NCBI GenBank assembly: GCA_900766265.1
Contig: CAAFUS010000013.1
Location: forward strand, 682,001-746,000
DNA: 64,000 nucleotides
Direction of reading: 5' to 3'
From: Pseudomonadaceae bacterium
GTDB taxonomy: Bacteria; Pseudomonadota; Gammaproteobacteria; Pseudomonadales; Pseudomonadaceae
The notes beneath the pieces were generated by a model. It was not told the DNA's origin. It worked only from the letters and a program-made list of their open reading frames with translations, and did no database searches. Position 1 is the first letter of the stretch, and the number at the start of each line of letters is the position of its first letter. A program made the position numbers and the translations under genes. Below, piece by piece: positions 45,458 to 53,720 of this stretch.

Positions 45458-46875
45458 GGCTCGCTGAACTGAGTCATGCTGGCCGTTCACCGGCCCTGCC
45501 GCTGACCCTTTCGCTCGGTGGAGAGCTCCTCGAACTGACGCAGTGGTTGCGGGTGCTGCCTGGCCAGCGTTATGTCGCACGGGCTCGCTGGCAGGGGCGA
45601 ACGGTGCTCGCCAAGCTGTTCGTTGGCAACAAGGCCGAACGGCATCTCGGGCGCGAGCGTGATGGTGTTCAATGGCTCTCGCAGCAGGGCCTGCTTACGC
45701 CTGAGCTGCTCGCCAGTGGCGCAATTTCCGGTGAGGGCGGCTGGCTGCTGTTCGACTATCTCGAAGATGCGCAAAGCCTCGGCGATGCATGGCGTGCCGT
45801 GGAACGGCAAGCGCCGCTGTCCGATCCGCAGCAGGCGATCCTTGGCGAGGCGCTGCAGTCGATAGCCCAACTGCATGCCAAAGGCCTATGGCAGAGCGAT
45901 CTGCACCTGGACAACCTGCTCAAGCAGAACGGGCAACTGTGGCTGATCGACGGTGGTGGCATCCGGATTTCGGTGCCTGGCGAACCGCTCGAGCGCGCAC
46001 GCGTGCTGGAGAACCTGGGCGTATTCTTCGCGCAGTTGCCCGCCACGCTCGAGCCTTATCTGGAAGAGCTGCTGGTGCATTACCTGCTGGTCAATGGCAC
46101 GCATGCCTTGCCTTTGGAAGGTCTGCTAAAGGAAATCGCGCGGGTCAGGCGGTGGCGGCTCAAGGATTTTCTGGGGAAGCTGGGGCGTGACTGCACGCTG
46201 TTCAGCGTGCAACGCAGTGCGGGCGAACTGCGTGCGATCTGCCGGGATCAGGTGCCGCTGTTAAATGGGTTGCTGGACAATGTCGATGAAGCCATCGTCG
46301 AGGGACGTGCGCTCAAGCAGGGCGGTAGCGCCACCGTTGCGCTGGTCGAGCGCGAGGGGCGCCCGCTGGTGATCAAACGCTACAACCTCAAGAGCGTCGG
46401 GCACTGGCTGCGCCGCTGTTGGCGGCCGACTCGCGCCTGGCACAGCTGGGTAGAAGGGCACCGGCTCAATTTCGTCGGCATCGCCACGCCCCGGCCGCTG
46501 GGCATGCTCGAGCATCGTCGGCTGGGGTTGCGTGGGCGAAGCTACCTGGTTACCGAATACCTGGGTGGGCAGGATATAATCGAGGCTTTCGCACCCTATC
46601 TCGACGGCGGGCTGCCTGAGCCTATGCTGCAAGCCGCTTGTGCGTTGTTCGCAAGTTTCATTCGGGAGCGAATCAGCCATGGCGACCTCAAGGGCACCAA
46701 CCTGCTCTGGTGGGACGGGCAGCTCTGGCTGATCGACCTCGATGCGGTGCGCCAGCATCCGGACCTGAGCAGCTTCGGTCCCGCCTTTGCCAGGGATCGG
46801 ACGCGCTTCCTGCGGAACTGGCCTGCGGACTCGGCATTGCATCGCCAGCTTGACGAGCGGTTGCCGCTTCTCTGA
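45454..46875 (+). CDS. Tandem kinase-fold protein of the LPS core locus
   Basis: 473 residues carrying two kinase-like domains in one chain. Domain 1: K54 (VLAKLFVG), catalytic loop QSDLHLDNLL (D149, N154), LIDGGG (D166). Domain 2: K308 (LVIKRYNLK), SHGDLKGTNLL (D411, N416), LIDLDAV (D428). All key residues are intact in both. The position matches the unnamed kinase after wapQ in P. aeruginosa (PA5006). Fusion may let it phosphorylate two sites or pair a catalytic and a binding domain. GTG start, overlapped with the wapQ-like stop. Confidence 0.85.
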   Translation: MRLAELSHAGRSPALPLTLSLGGELLELTQWLRVLPGQRYVARARWQGRTVLAKLFVGNKAERHLGRERDGVQWLSQQGLLTPELLASGAISGEGGWLLFDYLEDAQSLGDAWRAVERQAPLSDPQQAILGEALQSIAQLHAKGLWQSDLHLDNLLKQNGQLWLIDGGGIRISVPGEPLERARVLENLGVFFAQLPATLEPYLEELLVHYLLVNGTHALPLEGLLKEIARVRRWRLKDFLGKLGRDCTLFSVQRSAGELRAICRDQVPLLNGLLDNVDEAIVEGRALKQGGSATVALVEREGRPLVIKRYNLKSVGHWLRRCWRPTRAWHSWVEGHRLNFVGIATPRPLGMLEHRRLGLRGRSYLVTEYLGGQDIIEAFAPYLDGGLPEPMLQAACALFASFIRERISHGDLKGTNLLWWDGQLWLIDLDAVRQHPDLSSFGPAFARDRTRFLRNWPADSALHRQLDERLPLL

Positions 46876-47097
46876 GGCATGAATGAGCACGGCGCTGGGT
46901 GTGAAGCCGCGCATGTGCCGCCGTTGGTCGGGCAGGGCATGCCATGCTGTCCATGTCTCATGCATTCTAGCCGGAGGCCGATAGTCACTTCGGTGGTGGC
47001 TGATCCATCGTTTTGCGCTTAGCCGCATCGCGCATTCCTGCGCTTCGTTAGCAACCGTTCCACTCTGAACCCCGTTGTCTCTATCCATGGAGGGAAG

Positions 47098-47835
47098 ATG
47101 TTTTATCTGCGTCGGCAATTCGCAGGCATGAGGCCTGTGCGTTTGGGGCATTACCAATTCCATCTTCGCCCTGGCTCTGTAGATTCCTCGCAAGTGGCCG
47201 CTTTTTTAACCGGCTCCGAAAGCTTCGCCGCCTTGGATGAAGTCGAGCCAAATCGGGGTGTCTATCGGCTCGGCGAAAGCGTGTTGAAGTTCAATCGGGT
47301 CAAGCATTGGAAGGCTCGCCTGAAAAAACATCTGGGCTTGCCGGGGCAGCGGGGTCATTACTGCTTGATCAATGAGTTCATCAATCTCATCCGTCCTGAG
47401 GTGCAGGGGCTTGCCCCAACGCTCCACGGCTTTGGCTGGAAATCAGGCGGTCGGGTGCAAGATGTCTACCTGATCGTCGAATATCTCGAGGGGGCCCAAA
47501 CGCTGGACGAGGTTCTGCAGCGCGATCCGGGGAAGGCCGAGCAAGTGCTCGCTGATGTATTGCAGTTGTTCCAGCGCATGCTGGGTCAGGGCTTTGTCCA
47601 TATGGATCCGCACCCCAAGAACATCATGATGATGCCCGGTGGGACACTGAAATTCATCGATTTTGAATGCTGTGCATTCGGCATCAAGGACATGGCGGCT
47701 ACCTTAGGGTTTCTGCTCGGCTATTTTTATCACTACTGGTTTCAGCGTTTCTTGAGTCAGGAGCGTTACGATCGGATTTGTCTGGCGTTCATGAAGCGTG
47801 AATATCCATCCCAGCTGGGGGGAGTTTCGGTTTGA
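47098..47835 (+). CDS. Additional kinase-fold protein in the LPS locus
   Basis: 245 residues. K64 (SVLKFNRVKH), catalytic loop HMDPHPKNIMM (D170, N175) and FIDFE (D188) are all intact, so activity is plausible. It is unlike the four preceding kinase genes: it is separated from them by 222 bp and from the next gene by 293 bp, and it is lower in GC with many A/T third positions. Rio/ABC1-like motif wording (HMDPHPKN) is typical of yet another kinase subfamily. Substrate unknown; a strain-variable core modification is likely. Confidence 0.75.
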   Translation: MFYLRRQFAGMRPVRLGHYQFHLRPGSVDSSQVAAFLTGSESFAALDEVEPNRGVYRLGESVLKFNRVKHWKARLKKHLGLPGQRGHYCLINEFINLIRPEVQGLAPTLHGFGWKSGGRVQDVYLIVEYLEGAQTLDEVLQRDPGKAEQVLADVLQLFQRMLGQGFVHMDPHPKNIMMMPGGTLKFIDFECCAFGIKDMAATLGFLLGYFYHYWFQRFLSQERYDRICLAFMKREYPSQLGGVSV

Positions 47836-47982
47836 TATATGCTCGCTTCCGTGACGAGAAAGTCTCCAGAAAAGCGCGCTACGCGATGCTCATGTCATCC
47901 AAAGCCAGCGCTGCGTTCGTAAGCCAGTGCGCATCGTCGCAGCGATCTCTGCCTCGAGCCGGCGGCGAGGTTTCTAGGGCAG

Positions 47983-48012
47983 TTACCCCAGCCCAACTCT
48001 AACGGCTATAAT
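47983..48012 (+). promoter_or_regulatory. Sigma-70 promoter candidate for the carbamoyltransferase gene
   Basis: A perfect -10 hexamer TATAAT (48007-48012) with TTACCC (47983-47988) as a weak -35, 18 bp apart, precedes the carbamoyltransferase start by about 117 bp. The -10 is strong, the -35 poor. Confidence 0.5.
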
Positions 48013-48033
48013 CCAGCGCTTTGTAATTCCCGC

Positions 48034-48054
48034 CATGCCCGCTCTGCGGGCATG
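48034..48054 (+). repeat. Hairpin in the carbamoyltransferase leader
   Basis: CATGCCCGC TCT GCGGGCATG is a perfect 9-bp stem with a 3-base loop, about 20 bp after the expected transcription start and without a T-run. It may stabilise the leader or be a repeat element; no function is known. Confidence 0.6.
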
Positions 48055-48128
48055 CTTCGTTGGGCGGCGCACTGGCATCCGGCTACGGCTCTGGTATCGG
48101 TGTCCGCCGTTGTTGAAGAGGCTCTACT

Positions 48129-49880
48129 GTGGCATTGACGATTCTCGGCCTTTCTGGCGCCCTCAGTCATGATCCTTCCGCAGCGTTATACATCGACGGA
48201 AAGTTGATCGCGGCTGCAGAAGAAGAGCGCTTCGTGCGCGACAAGCACGCGAAGAACCGCATGCCTTACGAGTCCGCCAAGTTCTGCCTGGAGCAGGCCG
48301 GTATCAAGCCGTCGGACGTCGATGTCGTCGCCATTCCGTTTGCACCGATCAGCATTTTCGAAAAGGCCCGTTGGCATTACGCCAAGCGCTACTGGTATGC
48401 GCCGGATCGGGCGCTCGATGCGATTCTGCTGGGTAACCGCCGGTACAAGCGCTATCACAAACGCATCCAGTGGTGCCTGCAGCAGCTCGGCTTCGACCTG
48501 AAGAAGATCCGCATCGAGCCGGTCGAGCATCACCTGGCCCACGCCTCGAGTGCCTATCACTGCTCCGGTTTCAAGGAAAAGACCGCGATCCTCGGCATCG
48601 ATGGCAAAGGCGAATACGCCACGACCTTCTTCGGCTACGGTGAGAACGGCCGTATCCACAAGATCAAGGAATTCTACGACCCGGACTCGCTGGGCGGTTT
48701 GTACGGCGCTATTACCGAGTTTCTCGGTTTCGAGATGCTCGACGGTGAGTTCAAGGTCATGGGCATGGCGCCCTACGGTGACGCGAGCAAATACGATTTC
48801 TCGCGCTTAGCCAAGTTCGAAGATGGCGAGTTGGTCATCAATACGGAATACGCCAACGTTATCGGTTTTCGGCGCTACAAGGAAAAGGGCAAGGGCTACT
48901 ACTTCTCGCCCAAGCTGATCGAGTGGCTGGGGCCCAAGCGCGAGGGCGACATCGCCGACGATCCCTACATTCATTACGCCGCCAGCATGCAGGCCCTGTT
49001 CGAAAAGCTCGCTCTGGAAATGATGGATTACTATTTGGGCGACATCATCCGCGAGACTGGCAAGATCGCGTTTGCCGGTGGCTGTGCGCTCAACGTCAAA
49101 TTGAATCAGAAGATCATTGCCCGGCCCGAAGTCAAAGAGCTGTTCGTGCAGCCGGCCTCAGGTGATGCCGGAACCGCTGTGGGTGCGGCAGCCTATGTGT
49201 CGCACCAGCGCGGCGTGCCAGTTGAAAAGATGGAGCACGTCTATTTGGGGCCGGCCTACAGCAATGAAGACGTGATTGCCGCCTGCGCCCGCCATCCAAG
49301 CCAGCCGCGCTGGCGGAAGATCGATGATATGCCACAGCGCATCGCCAGAATCATGGTCGAGGGCAACCCGGTGGCCTGGTTCCAGGGCCGCATGGAGTTC
49401 GGGCCGCGCGCGCTGGGCGGGCGCTCGATCATCGGTTGCCCGAGCGTGCCGGGCGTGGCCGATCGCATCAACGAACAGATCAAGTTCCGCGAGCGCTGGA
49501 GGCCGTTCTGCCCGTCAATGCTCGACACCGTGGCGCCGCAGATGCTGAAGGTCGATCATCCCTCGCCATTCATGACGTTCACCTTCGAAGTAAATGAAGA
49601 ATGGAAGGCCCGGGTCGGGGAAGTAGTACATGAAGACGGCACCTCTCGCGCTCAGGTTCTCGAGCGCCAATACAACCCGCGCTGGTATGACTTGATGGTC
49701 GAGTTGGAGAAGCTGACCGGCAACGGCGTTTCGCTCAACACCTCGCTCAACCGTCGTGGCGAGCCGATGATCTGCTCGCCGACCGATGCGCTAAACATGT
49801 TTTACGGATCGGATCTTGAGTACTTGATCATGGAAGACATCCTGGTGGTGAAGGACGGCAAGGACTGGCATGACCGCTGA
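48129..49880 (+). CDS. wapO: Carbamoyltransferase, NodU/CmcH family, for LPS core
   Basis: 583 residues. Kae1-like N-terminal domain with ILGLSGALSHDPSAAL, the metal-site region EHHLAHASSAY (conserved His pair), then GIDGKGEYATTF. The C-terminal domain holds RMEFGPRALGGRSI and NTSLNRRGEPM. Such enzymes put a carbamoyl group from carbamoyl phosphate on a sugar; in P. aeruginosa the orthologue carbamoylates heptose II. The symbol is by synteny. GTG start; wapH overlaps its end by 11 bp. Confidence 0.9.
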   Translation: MALTILGLSGALSHDPSAALYIDGKLIAAAEEERFVRDKHAKNRMPYESAKFCLEQAGIKPSDVDVVAIPFAPISIFEKARWHYAKRYWYAPDRALDAILLGNRRYKRYHKRIQWCLQQLGFDLKKIRIEPVEHHLAHASSAYHCSGFKEKTAILGIDGKGEYATTFFGYGENGRIHKIKEFYDPDSLGGLYGAITEFLGFEMLDGEFKVMGMAPYGDASKYDFSRLAKFEDGELVINTEYANVIGFRRYKEKGKGYYFSPKLIEWLGPKREGDIADDPYIHYAASMQALFEKLALEMMDYYLGDIIRETGKIAFAGGCALNVKLNQKIIARPEVKELFVQPASGDAGTAVGAAAYVSHQRGVPVEKMEHVYLGPAYSNEDVIAACARHPSQPRWRKIDDMPQRIARIMVEGNPVAWFQGRMEFGPRALGGRSIIGCPSVPGVADRINEQIKFRERWRPFCPSMLDTVAPQMLKVDHPSPFMTFTFEVNEEWKARVGEVVHEDGTSRAQVLERQYNPRWYDLMVELEKLTGNGVSLNTSLNRRGEPMICSPTDALNMFYGSDLEYLIMEDILVVKDGKDWHDR

Positions 49881-50994
49881 GCGCCGCGTCCTTCAGCTCT
49901 GCCACGGTTATGACGGTCCTTTTCTAGATTGCGCCCGTCAGTACGCGGTGCTGTTCGAGGGTAGCGAATACAAGGTTACGACCGTTTATCTGACAGGCGC
50001 GCCGGACCCCGAGGTCGAGCAAGGCTCGGCCTCGGACGAGGTGATCTTTCTTGGTTACGACAGCAAGGCAGTGCGGGGACTCAAGCTCGCAGCGATACGT
50101 GATATCCGTCGGATCGCTGCAGCTCGCGATTTTTCTTTTTGTATCGCCCATCGCTCAAAGCCGGCCTACGTAGCGCTCCTCGGTACTCGGTTGCAGGTGA
50201 TAAACGTCCATCACGCTTTTGGCGACTACGCACGCCGCTCGCGACAGCTGTTCGCCAATCTGTTTCGCCGACGTCTCTGGTTGCTGGGCGTCTCGGATGC
50301 CGTGCGCGACGATATCCGCCATTGCCTGCCTGGTTGGCCTGCCGAGCGAATCGAAACCCTTTATAACCGGATCGATATCGAGGCGGTGCAGAGGCAGCAA
50401 ATCGAGCGACATGCTGCCCGCGAAGCGATGGGGTTGCCCGGCGGTGCCTGGGTTGTCGGTAATGTTGGACGCCTGCATCCGGACAAGGATCAGGCGACGC
50501 TGATTCGCGGTTTTGCACGCGCCCTGCCGCATCTGCCGGGAGATAGCATTCTTGCCATTCTCGGCACCGGTCGCCTGGAAGGGCAGTTGAAGCAGCTTGC
50601 GGTCGACGAGGGTGTCGCCGAACGGGTCGTGTTCTTGGGGCAGGTGCCTCAGGCACGTCGCTATTTCAAGGCATTCGACGTGTTCGCGCTGACTTCCGAT
50701 CATGAGCCGTTCGGCATGGTATTGCTTGAGGCGATGGCAGCCAGTGTGCCGTTGATCTGCAGCGATTGTGGTGGCGGACGCGAGGTGGTGGGTGAGGCGG
50801 GAAGTCTTTTCCCGTTCGGCGATGTCCCGGCGCTGGCCCAGAAACTTATTGAAGTCGCTACCGAAGCGGCACCAGGACAAGCTGCGATGGTCGCCAGTCG
50901 GCTTGAGCGCTTTTTTTCCGATCGCTCCGCTCGGCAGCAATTCGATGTTTTGATGGCGAGAGGGTTCGGTTGCAACCGTGGCATCAGGACATGA
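49870..50994 (+). CDS. wapH: LPS outer-core glycosyltransferase, WapH-like (GT4)
   Basis: 374 residues, GT-B fold. The start LQLCHGYDGPFLDCARQY, a central VGNVGRLHPDKDQATLI and the C-terminal EPFGMVLLEAMAASVPLICS (EX7E motif) are those of GT4 enzymes. Location directly after the carbamoyltransferase agrees with wapH (PA5004), which adds a glucose to the P. aeruginosa outer core. Overlap with the upstream gene is 11 bp. From here on the gene content leaves the P. aeruginosa pattern. Confidence 0.85.
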   Translation: MTAERRVLQLCHGYDGPFLDCARQYAVLFEGSEYKVTTVYLTGAPDPEVEQGSASDEVIFLGYDSKAVRGLKLAAIRDIRRIAAARDFSFCIAHRSKPAYVALLGTRLQVINVHHAFGDYARRSRQLFANLFRRRLWLLGVSDAVRDDIRHCLPGWPAERIETLYNRIDIEAVQRQQIERHAAREAMGLPGGAWVVGNVGRLHPDKDQATLIRGFARALPHLPGDSILAILGTGRLEGQLKQLAVDEGVAERVVFLGQVPQARRYFKAFDVFALTSDHEPFGMVLLEAMAASVPLICSDCGGGREVVGEAGSLFPFGDVPALAQKLIEVATEAAPGQAAMVASRLERFFSDRSARQQFDVLMARGFGCNRGIRT

Positions 50995-51063
50995 CGTCCT
51001 GTTCGCTTCGCAGCCCTGGGCCCCTGCGCACCCGCAAGAGAATATTGAGGTCGGACAGTCCGC

Positions 51064-52140
51064 ATGGCGATGAGTAAGCAGTTGCTATATTTCCTCTATG
51101 GGGGTCATCCAACCTATATACGGGAGGCCAAGTTCAGCATTCTGACCGCGCTGGAATATCTGCACGACAGCGAAATCGTGATCCGGGTGATGACCGATCG
51201 TCCTGAGGATTTCGACGGTTGGCCGGTTGTTACCGAAGCGCTATCAGTCCGGCAATTGTCCAGTTGGGCTGGTGAACACGGCTACACGCATCGCAAGAAG
51301 GCTTGTGCTATGGCTGCTGGGCTGGCTCTCGCCGACAAGACCCTATTCGTTGACTCGGATACTTTTTTCAAGTCCGACCCCAAACCGTTATTCGATCAGA
51401 TCGGTAACGGTAATTATCTGATGGACAGTCTGGAGTGGGAGTGGCGTGCCACGGCTGGCTTCAAGGAGTTCGTCGGGCTACGGGCTGCATTGTCCGCCCA
51501 AGGAGCCATGCCGCCCGATGATATGCGTATGTACAACAGCGGCGTCTGTGGCCTGACGCGCGATGATGGATTCCTGTTTCAGCTGTCGATCGAGCTCATC
51601 GATCAGTGGCACGAGTTTTGTGCTGAAATCCCTATCGTCGAGCAGGTGGCCTTGTCGTTCACACTTCACGGCAAGACCGTGCATGAGGCGAATCGCTGTA
51701 TCCATCATTACTTCGGAAGCAAGCGCTACTTTCATGCCATGCTAGCCCTGTTCTTTTCCCGCCATGGCGAGGCTTACCGTCCATCGCTCGTGACCCTGAG
51801 TCGTGAGGTCCCGCGCAGCAAGCCTTGTCCGAAGCCCTGGTGGCGTCTGTGGGCCAAGTGGCGGCTAAAGGCGTTTTCCAAGGCGGGCAGAAAGCAGGGG
51901 AGATCCATCTTCTATGGCTGCCTGCTGCCTGATGACGCTTACTCCCAAGCCTGCCGAGCGGCGTGGTGGGAGGGCGCTCTCCAGGAGATGAATGGCGGTT
52001 CGTTCGAGCAATCCTTCAGGTCGGGAGTCTGGCCGGGCGATCTGCCCAGGCCGCCGAGCAGAGCCGGTGAGCAGGCTGCGCTCGAGTATTTCCATCGGCG
52101 CCTCGGCTCCGTCGCTCAGGTAAGAAACAAGCCGTCCTGA
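51064..52140 (+). CDS. Putative nucleotide-sugar glycosyltransferase, DxD type
   Basis: 358 residues, GT-A-like. The start LLYFLYGGHPTYIREAKFSI and the DXD metal site TLFVDSDTFF (D97, D99) indicate a metal-dependent sugar transferase. The rest has no close family recognised; GT8-like enzymes are the nearest idea. The ATG at 51064 follows a GGTCGGAC stretch, and a second in-frame ATG comes two codons on. It lies 69 bp after wapH and starts the strain-variable segment. Confidence 0.7.
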   Translation: MAMSKQLLYFLYGGHPTYIREAKFSILTALEYLHDSEIVIRVMTDRPEDFDGWPVVTEALSVRQLSSWAGEHGYTHRKKACAMAAGLALADKTLFVDSDTFFKSDPKPLFDQIGNGNYLMDSLEWEWRATAGFKEFVGLRAALSAQGAMPPDDMRMYNSGVCGLTRDDGFLFQLSIELIDQWHEFCAEIPIVEQVALSFTLHGKTVHEANRCIHHYFGSKRYFHAMLALFFSRHGEAYRPSLVTLSREVPRSKPCPKPWWRLWAKWRLKAFSKAGRKQGRSIFYGCLLPDDAYSQACRAAWWEGALQEMNGGSFEQSFRSGVWPGDLPRPPSRAGEQAALEYFHRRLGSVAQVRNKPS

Positions 52141-52195
52141 CGCCGCTTCGGCGACTCGGTAGGGCTCCCGTAGCACAGTTTGGTTTGGAATCGCA

Positions 52196-53071
52196 GTGAA
52201 GTACGTAGTTCTTGTTGTCATCTATAACCAGGGGTTGGACGAAGGCGCGACGCTGCGGAGTCTGGAGCGCACTCTTCCCGAGGCGCTCAGAGAGCATAGC
52301 TCGCTGGTGGTATGGAACAACGGCCCGAGCCTCTTCCAAGTCTCCGATATCGACGCTTTCCGTAATACTTCACGCTGGAAGTTCATCCAAATCGAAAACC
52401 GAACGGACAATCTTCCGTTGAGCATGGTGTACAACCGGATCGTACGGATGGATGGCGAGCGATTCGTCTTTTTCGACCACGACACCGAGGTCACCGAATC
52501 GTATTGGCAGGCTTTGGAATGCCATCCTTCGCTCGATGTGCTCGCCCCTCGTATATGGGGACAGCAGGTCTGCCATTACCCCAAGCAAAATAAACAGGTC
52601 GTGTCTACCGAGCAGCCTCTGGATCCCCGAGGCCTTGTTACCATAACGTCTGGTATGGCGCTGTCTCGACGCTTGCTGACGGCATTGGCCGCACAAGAGG
52701 GCAAGGCGTTTGATGAGCGCTTTGCATTGTATGGCGTCGACGTCTCGCTCTTTGTGCGTATTCAGCGGTTGGCACAAAAACAACCGGTGACGGCGGGCTG
52801 TTACGGTGACCTGCATCACTCCCTGTCGGAACTGGAGCAGGAAAGCGAGCAGGTGAGCCTCTTTCGAGACTTGGAAAAGTTCTATGTTGCGATTCTTTTG
52901 CGCCTGCACTACAAGGGCGTCTCCAGGCCCAAGGTCCTGCGTTACATGGTACGGCAGTTATTGGGCAAGCGTTACCATTTGATCCGCTATACGCCGTCGT
53001 TGATGCGTTGCCTCGTAAATGGGAAGCATCCACGGACGCTGTTAAAGGCCGGTGATGTGATCGCTCGATGA
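52196..53071 (+). CDS. Family 2 glycosyltransferase (rhamnosyltransferase-like)
   Basis: 291 residues. GT-A fold with VVLVVIYNQG at the start, VWNNGP and the metal site FFDHDTEV (D94, D96). The order resembles rhamnosyltransferases of LPS outer cores (WapR/MigA type). GTG start at 52196. The codon choice is visibly more A/T-rich than in the waa genes. Sugar and linkage are unknown. Confidence 0.78.
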   Translation: MKYVVLVVIYNQGLDEGATLRSLERTLPEALREHSSLVVWNNGPSLFQVSDIDAFRNTSRWKFIQIENRTDNLPLSMVYNRIVRMDGERFVFFDHDTEVTESYWQALECHPSLDVLAPRIWGQQVCHYPKQNKQVVSTEQPLDPRGLVTITSGMALSRRLLTALAAQEGKAFDERFALYGVDVSLFVRIQRLAQKQPVTAGCYGDLHHSLSELEQESEQVSLFRDLEKFYVAILLRLHYKGVSRPKVLRYMVRQLLGKRYHLIRYTPSLMRCLVNGKHPRTLLKAGDVIAR

Positions 53072-53099
53072 AACATATGTTTAGCGGAGAGTGAGTGGC

Positions 53100-53720
53100 A
53101 TGGGATGGTTATCGCGTTACAAGAACAAACGGGTCAAGGCACGCATTAAGGACCTGCCCCGCTTTGAGCGAGGTCCTGCATTGTTTCGGCTTCGTTATCC
53201 TGATTACGAAATTGGCGATGGTAGCTACGGATTGCCTGAAGTATACGATTTCGACGAGGGCTCAACGCTCCGTATCGGAAGCTATACCTCGATCGCTGCG
53301 GAAGTTCGAATTGTCTTGGGCGGGCATCATCGTGTCGATTGGTTGAGCACGTTTCCCTTCCCTGCCATGTTCGAAGAGGCTTCGGATATTGTTGGTTATA
53401 ACGGTACTCATGGCGACGTGGTCATTGGCAGTGACGTCTGGTTGTGCACCGGAAGCATGGTGCTTTCTGGTGTAACCATCGGCCATGGGGCTGTTGTGGC
53501 GGCGGGCGCGGTTGTGACGCGGGACGTGGAGCCTTACAGCATTGTGGCAGGCAATCCGGCGCGCCATCTACGGTGGCGGTTCGATGTGGGGCAGCGCGAT
53601 GCTTTGCTGGCATCGCAATGGTGGAGTTGGCCAGAGCGGGAGATTCGATCCGTGGCGAAGCTGCTCTGCTCAAGTGATATGACTGCGTTTATGGAATACA
53701 TTTCCAGCCGCGGTCAGTAA
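53100..53720 (+). CDS. CatB-type hexapeptide O-acetyltransferase
   Basis: 206 residues, left-handed beta-helix. Hexapeptide repeats run from GSTLRIGSYTSIAA through VIGSDVWLC to TIGHGAVVAAGAVV. The catalytic His is in GGHHRVDW (H76/H77), and VEPYSIVAGNPARHLRWRF is the usual end of xenobiotic-acetyltransferase-like enzymes. Here, among glycosyltransferases, it probably O-acetylates a core or O-unit sugar. The ATG at 53100 is preferred to the GTG at 53091 because GGAGA ends 9 bp upstream. Its 3' end overlaps the opposite-strand gene by 32 bp. Confidence 0.85.
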   Translation: MGWLSRYKNKRVKARIKDLPRFERGPALFRLRYPDYEIGDGSYGLPEVYDFDEGSTLRIGSYTSIAAEVRIVLGGHHRVDWLSTFPFPAMFEEASDIVGYNGTHGDVVIGSDVWLCTGSMVLSGVTIGHGAVVAAGAVVTRDVEPYSIVAGNPARHLRWRFDVGQRDALLASQWWSWPEREIRSVAKLLCSSDMTAFMEYISSRGQ

